Shown: positions 6,554 to 12,353 of the stretch, piece after piece
Layout: each line of letters opens with the position of its first letter
Position numbering within the stretch: the first letter of the stretch is position 1
Assembly (NCBI GenBank): GCA_902766115.1
Contig: CACXCL010000012.1
Location: 1 to 12,353 of the forward strand
Source: an uncultured Ruminococcus sp.
Lineage (GTDB): Bacteria; Bacillota; Clostridia; Oscillospirales; CAG-272
Direction: 5' to 3'
DNA length: 12,353 nt
Made by a program: the position numbers and the translations under genes
Notes under the pieces: generated by a model
Told to the model about the DNA's origin: nothing
The model's input: only the letters and a program-made list of their open reading frames with translations
The model's database searches: none

Positions 6554-6988
6554 ATGAAAATTGCGGGCGGCAACGGCAGGAGCAGGGAAGGCGGCAGGAT
6601 GACCCCGGCGGGGGAGGACTACCTCATGAGGATCTACGTTCTTTCCGGAGAGGGGAGAGAGCCGGTGAGGATCAAGGAACTGTCGGACGATCTCGGAGTG
6701 TCCCCGTCCTCAGCGTCGCGCATGGCGTCTTCCATGAGCGCCCGGGGACTGGTCAACTTCCGCAGGTACGGGTACATCACCCTCACGGGAGAGGGGCGGC
6801 AGCTGGGGGAGTACCTTGTGTGGCGGCGGGACGTTCTGATCCGTTTTCTCACCGCGCTCAGAGGAGACCGTGACGTGGAGAAGGAGGCTGAGACCGCGGA
6901 GCACTGCCTGTTCCGCGACACAGTCCGCGCCATGGAGGTGTTCCTCGAACACTGGGACGGAGACAGTCTCACCGTCTCGGGAGAATAA
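6554..6988 (+). CDS. DtxR/MntR-family transcriptional regulator with altered metal ligands
   Basis: This 144-residue protein has the layout of the short, MntR-type members. It has a winged helix at about 19-78 (MTPAGEDYLMRIYVL; VRIKELSDDLGVSPSSASRM as recognition region; ITLTGEGR as wing) and then a helical dimerisation and metal-binding domain. There is no SH3-like third domain. Aligned by eye to MntR, D22 and the trio E113, E116, H117 are kept. The position of MntR E11 is M25, and that of the conserved His (MntR H77) is R92. Metal sensing may therefore be changed or lost. ATG at 6554 has GGGAG six bases upstream. Alternatives in frame are ATG 6500, with AGGGG six bases before it, and TTG 6473; they would add an N-terminal tail unlike the family. 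It is divergent from the YerC gene and lies 71 bp before an ABC exporter gene that has its own promoter. Control of that exporter is inference. Confidence 0.85.
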   Translation: MKIAGGNGRSREGGRMTPAGEDYLMRIYVLSGEGREPVRIKELSDDLGVSPSSASRMASSMSARGLVNFRRYGYITLTGEGRQLGEYLVWRRDVLIRFLTALRGDRDVEKEAETAEHCLFRDTVRAMEVFLEHWDGDSLTVSGE

Positions 6989-6999
6989 TCGAAAAACTG

Positions 7000-7028
7000 T
7001 TGAAAAGGCGGCCCCGATAATGTATAAT
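7000..7028 (+). promoter_or_regulatory. Promoter of the ABC exporter unit
   Basis: TTGAAA (7000-7005), a 17-bp spacer and a perfect TATAAT (7023-7028) form a strong sigma-A promoter in the 71-bp gap after the DtxR-like gene. The start point should lie near 7035, about 25 bases before the ATG at 7060. An imperfect dyad, ATGTAT (7020-7025) and AAACAT (7036-7041) with a 10-base spacer, overlaps the -10 box and start point and is a weak operator candidate. Confidence 0.87.
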
Positions 7029-7059
7029 TATTAGGAAACATATTATTGGAGGTCACCGG

Positions 7060-8811
7060 ATGATTAAAAAACTGTTGAGGAGCGTCCGAGAGTATAAAAA
7101 GAGTTCGATCTTAGCGCCGGTATTCGTGTCCCTCGAGGTGGTGATGGAGGTGATAATCCCGCTTCTCACCGCCATGCTCATCGACCGGGGCATCCACGAC
7201 GGGGATATGGGATACATACTGAAGATCGGAGGACTGCTGGTCGTCTGCTGCGCGGTGTCGCTCACCTTCGGGGTGCTGTCCGGCAAGCACGCCGCTCAGG
7301 CTTCGGCGGGATTCGGGAAGAATCTCCGCTCCGATATGTTCGACGCGGTCCAGTCCTATTCGTTCTCGAATATCGACAAGTTTTCCTCTTCGTCCATCGT
7401 CACGCGTCTGACCACGGACGTGACGAACATACAGAATTCCTATCAGATGATAATCAGGGTGGCGGTACGGGCGCCGTTCATGATGATATTCGCGCTCATC
7501 ATGGCGATCCGTCTCTGCCCCCGCCTCGCGTGGGTATACCTTACCATCGTGCCCGTTCTCGGAGTGGGGCTGTGGCTCATCATGAGCCGCGCGCACCCCA
7601 TATTTGAACGTGTTTTCAAGACCTACGACAAACTGAACCGGGTCGTTCAGGAGAATCTGCGCGGCATCCGCGTGGTCAAGTCCTTCGTCCGGGAGGACCA
7701 CGAGGTGGAGAAATTCAACTCCGTATCCGACGAGATCTACCGCGATTTCACGAAGGCGGAGCGGCTCATCGCATTCAACGCGCCGCTGATGCAGTTCTGC
7801 GCGCACTTCTGCATCATCATGATCTCATGGTTCGGCGCGAAGATGATCATCGCATCCGGAAACGATCCGGCAAACGGTTTCACCGCCGGGCAGCTCACGT
7901 CCATGATAACCTACTCCATGCAGATCCTTATGAGTCTCATGATGGTCTCCATGATCTTCGTCATGATCGTCATATCCCGGGCGTCTGCGGAGAGGATCGT
8001 GGAGATCCTCGACGAGAAGCCCGACATCGTCAGCCCCGAGGACGCGCTGAAGGAGGTGGCGGACGGTGCGATCGACTTCGATCACGTTTCCTTCTCATAC
8101 TCCGACAAGGCGGAAAAGATGTGCCTCGATTCGGTTGACCTTCATATACCGAGCGGAGCCACGGTGGGGATCATCGGCGGCACCGGCTCGTCGAAGAGCA
8201 CGCTGGTCCAGCTGATCCCCCGCCTTTACGACGTGAGCGAGGGCTCGGTCCGCGTGGGCGGCGAGGACGTGAGACGTTACGATCTGGACGTTCTCCGCGA
8301 CGCGGTGGCGATGGTGCTGCAGAAGAACGTGCTCTTCTCCGGCACCGTGCGCGACAATCTGAGATGGGGCGACGAGAATGCGACGGACGAGCAGCTTGAG
8401 CACGCATGCAGGCTTGCCCAGGCTCATGATTTTATCATGGCTCATCCCGACGGATACGACAGGATGATCGAGCAGGGCGGAGCCAACGTGTCCGGCGGAC
8501 AGAAGCAGAGGCTGTGCATCGCCCGTGCGCTGCTCAAGCACCCGAAGGTGCTGATCCTCGATGATTCGACCTCGGCGGTGGATACCGCGACGGACGCGAA
8601 GATCCGCGCCTCCTTCGCTCTTGACATTCCCGACGTCACGAAGATCATCATCGCCCAGAGGATCGCCTCCGTGAAGGAGGCGGACATGATCGTCGTCATG
8701 GACGACGGCAAGATCGACGGCATCGGCACTCACGACGAGCTGATGAAGTCGAACGAGATCTATCGCGAGGTCTGCGAGTCTCAGCAGAACGGGGGTGATG
8801 ACGATGAATAA
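7060..8811 (+). CDS. Heterodimeric ABC exporter, subunit with degenerate ATP site
   Basis: This 583-residue half-transporter has an N-terminal exporter domain with six hydrophobic spans (about 16-310) and a C-terminal ATPase domain. Walker A is GGTGSSKST (373-381, K379) with Ser where the usual GK-preceding Gly stands. The Q-loop residue is Q421 and the signature is VSGGQ (477-481). Walker B ends in LILDD (498-502), so the catalytic Glu is Asp (D502). The H-loop His is Gln (Q533, in IAQR). These changes mark the degenerate partner in heterodimeric exporters such as TM287/TM288, LmrCD and BmrCD. Its intact signature should complete the active site of the next gene's product. GGAGG lies seven bases before the ATG, behind a strong promoter. 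Homologues export drugs, peptides or lipids; substrate here is unknown. The gene overlaps the next by 8 bp. Confidence 0.93.
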   Translation: MIKKLLRSVREYKKSSILAPVFVSLEVVMEVIIPLLTAMLIDRGIHDGDMGYILKIGGLLVVCCAVSLTFGVLSGKHAAQASAGFGKNLRSDMFDAVQSYSFSNIDKFSSSSIVTRLTTDVTNIQNSYQMIIRVAVRAPFMMIFALIMAIRLCPRLAWVYLTIVPVLGVGLWLIMSRAHPIFERVFKTYDKLNRVVQENLRGIRVVKSFVREDHEVEKFNSVSDEIYRDFTKAERLIAFNAPLMQFCAHFCIIMISWFGAKMIIASGNDPANGFTAGQLTSMITYSMQILMSLMMVSMIFVMIVISRASAERIVEILDEKPDIVSPEDALKEVADGAIDFDHVSFSYSDKAEKMCLDSVDLHIPSGATVGIIGGTGSSKSTLVQLIPRLYDVSEGSVRVGGEDVRRYDLDVLRDAVAMVLQKNVLFSGTVRDNLRWGDENATDEQLEHACRLAQAHDFIMAHPDGYDRMIEQGGANVSGGQKQRLCIARALLKHPKVLILDDSTSAVDTATDAKIRASFALDIPDVTKIIIAQRIASVKEADMIVVMDDGKIDGIGTHDELMKSNEIYREVCESQQNGGDDDE

Positions 8812-10720
8812 CGGAAAAGGCAAATTCGCTCCGATGGACAAGGACGGCAAGAGGATGCGTTTCCGCAAGGAAACCTTCGGACGGATACTGAAATACATGT
8901 TCAGGTATAAGCTGTCCCTTGTCGCCGTCGCCGTTTGTATCGTCATAAACGCCATCTGCGGCGTTGCGGGAGGACTGTTCCTGCGCCTGCTCATAGACGA
9001 TTACGTTATGCCCCTGATAGGGGTACCGAACCCCGATTTCTTCCCCATGCTCCGCGCGGTGCTGACGCTGGCGGGTCTCTATATCGCCGGGATCGTCGCC
9101 ATTTTCCTCTACAACAGGATCATGGTCCGCGTGGCGCAGGGCGTGCTGAAAAAGATCCGGGACGAGATGTTCTCGCATATGCAGACGCTTCCCGTAAAGT
9201 ATTTCGACACCAACACCTTCGGCGACGTGATGAGCCACTACACCAACGACGCCGACACTATGAGACAGCTCATCTCCCAGACCATACCCCAGACCTTTTC
9301 GTCTCTCGTGTCGATCATCGCGGCTTTCGTGGCGATGCTGGTCACCAGTATCCCTCTTACGCTGATAATCGTCACCACCGTGACGGTCGTCATGGTCGTG
9401 TCGCGAAAGATCGCCTCCAAATCGGGACGCCACTTCATCGGTCAGCAGAGGTCCCTCGGCGAGGTCAACGGCTTCGTGGAGGAGATGATCACCGGTCAGA
9501 AGGTCGTCAAGGTGTTCTGCCACGAGGATGAGGCGAGACGCGACTTCAAAGAGAAAAACGACAGACTTTGCCGGGACGCTACCGCGGCGAACAAATACGC
9601 CAACATTCTGATGCCCATCATGGGCAATCTGGGACACCTTCAGTACGTTGTGCTTGCCGTGGCGGGCGGCGCTATCGCCGTGGCGCATCTTCCCGGGATA
9701 TTATCCCTGTCCCTGGGGACGGTCGCGTCGTTCCTGCAGCTGTCCAAAGGATTTACCAACCCGATAAACCAGGTATCGAACCAGATAAACGCCTTTATCA
9801 TGGCTCTCGCCGGAGCGGAGCGTGTCTTCGAGCTCATGGACGAGAAGCCGGAGGAGGACGGGGGATACGTCACGCTGGTCAACTGCCGGGTGGACGGAGA
9901 CGGTAACGTCACCGAGACTCCGGAGCGGACCGGGAAGTGGGCTTGGCGCCATCCTCACGGGGACGGTACCGTGACCTACACTCCGCTGGCGGGAAAGGTG
10001 GAGTTTTTCGACGTGGACTTCGGCTACAACGAGGAAAAGATCGTTCTCCACAACATAACCATGTACGCGGAGCCCGGACAGAAGGTGGCTTTCGTCGGCG
10101 CCACCGGCGCGGGGAAGACCACCATCACCAACCTCATCAACAGATTTTACGATATCGCCGACGGAAAGATAAGATACGACGGGATCAATATCAACAAGAT
10201 AAAGAAAGCCGATCTGAGACATTCTCTGGGCATCGTTCTTCAGGACGTGAACCTGTTCACCGGTACCGTCATGGACAACATCCGCTACGGCAAGCTGGAC
10301 GCCACGGACGAGGAGTGTATCGCCGCGGCGAAGCTGGCGGGCGCCGACGGATTCATCCGCATGCTCCCGGACGGGTACAATACCGTGCTGTCCGGCGACG
10401 GTTCGGGACTGTCCCAGGGACAGCGGCAGCTTCTGTCCATCGCCCGGGCGGCGGTGGAGGATCCGCCGGTGATGATCCTGGACGAGGCGACTTCGTCCAT
10501 CGACACCAGGACGGAGGCCATCGTCCAGCGCGGCATGGACGCCCTGATGAAGGGGCGGACGGTGTTCGTCATCGCCCACAGACTGTCCACTGTACAGAAC
10601 TCCGACGTCATCATGGTGCTTGACCTGGGCAGGATCATCGAGCGGGGCAGCCACGACTCTCTTATTGCGGAAAAGGGAAGATACTATCAGCTCTACACAG
10701 GCGCGTTTGAGCTTGAATAA
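8804..10720 (+). CDS. Heterodimeric ABC exporter, subunit with canonical ATP site
   Basis: This half-transporter (638 residues from ATG 8804) has six spans in about 35-335 and a C-terminal ATPase domain. Walker A is GATGAGKT (432-439), the signature is LSQGQ (536-540), Walker B is ILDE (D560, E561), and the H-loop His is H592 in IAHR. The catalytic residues are intact, complementing the degenerate first subunit. About 45-50 residues lie between the coupling region and the ATPase domain (about 352-397, rich in Gly, Thr and Trp, including WAWRHPHGDG), longer than in standard exporters. Similar linkers occur in clostridial relatives as I recall. The frame opens at GTG 8795, but GGGGG at 8791-8795 is eight bases before the ATG at 8804, so I chose that. 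This gives an 8-bp overlap, ATGAATAA, and translational coupling with subunit 1. The next gene starts 12 bp after its stop. Confidence 0.93.
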   Translation: MNNGKGKFAPMDKDGKRMRFRKETFGRILKYMFRYKLSLVAVAVCIVINAICGVAGGLFLRLLIDDYVMPLIGVPNPDFFPMLRAVLTLAGLYIAGIVAIFLYNRIMVRVAQGVLKKIRDEMFSHMQTLPVKYFDTNTFGDVMSHYTNDADTMRQLISQTIPQTFSSLVSIIAAFVAMLVTSIPLTLIIVTTVTVVMVVSRKIASKSGRHFIGQQRSLGEVNGFVEEMITGQKVVKVFCHEDEARRDFKEKNDRLCRDATAANKYANILMPIMGNLGHLQYVVLAVAGGAIAVAHLPGILSLSLGTVASFLQLSKGFTNPINQVSNQINAFIMALAGAERVFELMDEKPEEDGGYVTLVNCRVDGDGNVTETPERTGKWAWRHPHGDGTVTYTPLAGKVEFFDVDFGYNEEKIVLHNITMYAEPGQKVAFVGATGAGKTTITNLINRFYDIADGKIRYDGININKIKKADLRHSLGIVLQDVNLFTGTVMDNIRYGKLDATDEECIAAAKLAGADGFIRMLPDGYNTVLSGDGSGLSQGQRQLLSIARAAVEDPPVMILDEATSSIDTRTEAIVQRGMDALMKGRTVFVIAHRLSTVQNSDVIMVLDLGRIIERGSHDSLIAEKGRYYQLYTGAFELE

Positions 10721-10732
10721 AAGGAGGACGGC

Positions 10733-11842
10733 ATGAAAAAAGTGATGCTCGTGTTCGGGACGAGACCTGAGGCGATCAAAATGTGCCCGCTGGTCCTTGA
10801 ACTTAAAAAAAGGGATTCCATCGAGACAGTGGTATGCGTCACGGGACAGCACCGGGAAATGCTGGATCAGGTGCTCTGCGCCTTCGGAGTCACGCCGGAC
10901 TACGACCTGTCCATCATGAAGACGGGGCAGACCCTGTTCGACGTGACCGTCAACATCCTTGAGAGGATAAAGGCGGTGCTGGAGGAAGTGAAGCCCGACG
11001 TGGTCCTGGTCCACGGGGACACCTCCACCACCTTCGTCACGGCTCTGGCGTGCTTCTATCTGCAGATCCCGGTGGGACACGTGGAAGCGGGGCTCAGGAC
11101 CTACAACATCTATTCCCCATACCCGGAGGAGTTCAACCGCCAGGCTGTGGGGATCATCTCGAAATACAACTTCGCCCCCACGGAGACCGCAAAGGCCAAC
11201 CTGCTCCGGGAGGGCAAGGACGCGTCCACCGTCTACGTCACGGGGAACACCGCCATCGACGCGCTGAAGACCACGGTGAGAGACGGCTACACTCATCCGG
11301 AGCTTGAAAGGGCGGCGGGATCGCGTCTTATCCTTATCACCGCCCACAGGAGGGAAAATCTCGGCGAGCCCATGCATCACATGTTCCGCGCCATCAGGCG
11401 TATCGTCGAGGAGCATCCCGACGTCTGCGCCGTGTACCCGATCCACATGAATCCCGTGGTGCGCCGCGCCGCGGAGGAGGAGCTCGGGGGATGCGACAGG
11501 ATAAGGATAATCGAGCCCCTTGAGGTGCTGGACTTTCACAACTTTCTGGCGCGCAGCTACATGGTCCTCACCGACAGCGGCGGGATCCAGGAGGAGGCGC
11601 CCTCTCTCGGCAAGCCGGTCCTTGTCATGCGCGACACCACCGAGAGACCGGAGGGCATCGCCGCGGGCACGCTGAAGCTTGTCGGCACCGACGAGGGGGT
11701 CATCTACGACAACTTCAAAACTCTGCTTGAAGACCCGGAGGAGTACGGGAAGATGAGCCGCGCCAGCAACCCCTACGGCGACGGGTTCGCCTGCGTCAGG
11801 ATCGCGGATATACTGGAATTCGGAGAAGTAAGGAGCATATGA
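10733..11842 (+). CDS. wecB: Non-hydrolysing UDP-N-acetylglucosamine 2-epimerase
   Basis: This 369-residue cytoplasmic enzyme interconverts UDP-GlcNAc and UDP-ManNAc, the precursor for ManNAc-containing wall teichoic acid linkage units and surface polysaccharides. It has two Rossmann-like domains (GT-B fold). The N-terminal FGTRPEAIKM (8-17) is diagnostic. Residues equivalent to the catalytic and binding set of E. coli WecB are present: D96 in VHGDTSTT, E118 in HVEAGLRT, E132 or E133 in PEEFNR, and H205 in ITAHRREN. Also present are DSGGIQEE (281-288) and TERPEG (303-308). Length is normal and no residue looks lost. AGGAGG lies just before the ATG with five-base spacing. The gene is 12 bp after the exporter and 25 bp before the nucleoside kinase, so it is probably transcribed from the 7000-7028 promoter. 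In Bacillus the orthologue is called mnaA. Whether exporter and epimerase share a pathway is open. Confidence 0.95.
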   Translation: MKKVMLVFGTRPEAIKMCPLVLELKKRDSIETVVCVTGQHREMLDQVLCAFGVTPDYDLSIMKTGQTLFDVTVNILERIKAVLEEVKPDVVLVHGDTSTTFVTALACFYLQIPVGHVEAGLRTYNIYSPYPEEFNRQAVGIISKYNFAPTETAKANLLREGKDASTVYVTGNTAIDALKTTVRDGYTHPELERAAGSRLILITAHRRENLGEPMHHMFRAIRRIVEEHPDVCAVYPIHMNPVVRRAAEEELGGCDRIRIIEPLEVLDFHNFLARSYMVLTDSGGIQEEAPSLGKPVLVMRDTTERPEGIAAGTLKLVGTDEGVIYDNFKTLLEDPEEYGKMSRASNPYGDGFACVRIADILEFGEVRSI

Positions 11843-11867
11843 CCCGAGCGTCGGGAAGGAGGCTCTT

Positions 11868-12353
11868 ATGAAATACAGATACAAGGACACGTTTCTCGAG
11901 GCGGAGCCCGGATCGACGTATCTCTCTCTGGCGAAAAAAGTCGCGGGCGATTACCCCGCCCCGATCATCCTCGCCAAGGTGGGACAGGATCTTGTTGAGC
12001 TGAACAAGACCGTCCCGGAGGAGAACCGGTTCAACCACGGGCAGGGGGAGACGACGGAACTGAGCTTTATAACCACAGCCGACAGCGACGGCCACCGCAC
12101 CTATGAGCGCGGCGCGACCATGATGTTCCTGAGGGCGATGGCTCACGTCTTCGGAAAAAGGATCGAAAAGCTGAAGCTCGAGTACGCCATCGGCGACGGA
12201 CTGTTCTTCACCGTGAAGCTGAGGGGTAACGAGCCTTTGGACAGCGGGAAGCTCGGCGAGGTGCGCGCCACCATGGAGCGTTACGTCCGGGAGGACGAGA
12301 AATTCGAGAAATCAAAGATACCCACCCGGGAGGCGATGGAGCTGTTCCATCAC
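11868..12353 (+). CDS. TGS/SAD-domain nucleoside (uridine) kinase, N-terminal part
   Basis: The frame opens at ATG 11868 and continues without a stop for 162 codons to the window end, so the gene is cut. AAGGAGG at 11856-11862 lies five bases before the start. Residues 1-65 look like a TGS domain (FLEAEPGSTYLSLAKKV; APIILAKVGQDLVELNKTV). Residues about 66-162 resemble the second additional domain of threonyl-tRNA synthetase (DSDGHRTYERGATMMFLRAM; GDGLFFTVKL). In Bacillota this pairing heads a protein of about 550 residues ending in a P-loop uridine-kinase/phosphoribulokinase domain, annotated as nucleoside kinase. The kinase domain itself is outside the window, so this call rests on family architecture. 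A stand-alone tRNA-synthetase fragment is the alternative. A 5-bp stem at 11843-11855 precedes the ribosome binding site and is too weak for a terminator, so cotranscription with wecB is likely. Confidence 0.78.
   Translation, partial: MKYRYKDTFLEAEPGSTYLSLAKKVAGDYPAPIILAKVGQDLVELNKTVPEENRFNHGQGETTELSFITTADSDGHRTYERGATMMFLRAMAHVFGKRIEKLKLEYAIGDGLFFTVKLRGNEPLDSGKLGEVRATMERYVREDEKFEKSKIPTREAMELFHH

Noticed and set aside
11843..11855. Short hairpin between wecB and the nucleoside kinase
   Set aside because: The stem has only 5 bp and is followed by the AAGGAGG ribosome binding site instead of a T-run, so it is not a terminator.
9701..11890. A 729-codon open frame on the - strand opposite the second exporter subunit and the epimerase
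   Set aside because: It is antisense to two genes with intact family motifs, has low-complexity composition rich in His, Val, Arg and Leu typical of reverse-complement reading in GC-rich DNA, and crosses their boundary.

Overview
The window looks like chromosomal DNA from a GC-rich anaerobic member of the Clostridia (Bacillota). This is inferred from gene content, not from any marker gene. The evidence is an electron-bifurcating NfnAB transhydrogenase pair, a YerC/TrpR-like regulator, a DtxR/MntR-type regulator, a heterodimeric ABC exporter with one degenerate ATP site, and the start of a TGS-domain nucleoside kinase. Strong Shine-Dalgarno sequences, tight gene spacing and sigma-A-like promoters (TTTACA or TTGAAA, 17 bp, TATAAT or TAAAAT) fit the same group. 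No phage, insertion sequence, CRISPR array, tRNA or rRNA was seen. Coding density is very high; the longest stretch without a gene is about 190 bp, at 6364-6553.

Left part, + strand (1-2495): two tandem paralogous cytoplasmic proteins of about 400 residues with a TIM-barrel, clan GH-A-like pattern and a GDEP motif. The first 22 bases carry what looks like the C-terminal tail of a third copy. The array ends in a strong, probably bidirectional hairpin terminator (2501-2535), followed by a second hairpin (2548-2580).

Middle part, - strand (2579-6430): two transcription units read leftwards. The unit at the right starts at a near-consensus promoter (6402-6430) and encodes a YerC-like regulator and then a class I SAM-dependent methyltransferase. 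Immediately after it, a second promoter with a very similar -35 region (5221-5249) drives nfnA, nfnB and a small membrane-anchored extracytoplasmic protein. NfnA and NfnB together should form the cytoplasmic ferredoxin/NADH/NADP+ bifurcating transhydrogenase, which supplies NADPH.

Right part, + strand (6554-12353): a DtxR/MntR-like regulator with altered metal ligands; a strong promoter (7000-7028); two overlapping ABC exporter half-transporters that should form one heterodimer; a UDP-GlcNAc 2-epimerase 12 bp downstream; and the N-terminal part of a TGS/SAD nucleoside kinase cut by the window end. The exporter and epimerase genes, and probably the kinase, look like one transcription unit.

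The least ordinary items are the tandem array of GH-like proteins with no obvious second catalytic carboxylate in one copy, and the DtxR-like regulator missing part of the usual metal site next to an exporter. I found no convincing wholly new multi-gene system; most of the window is recognisable housekeeping and transport.
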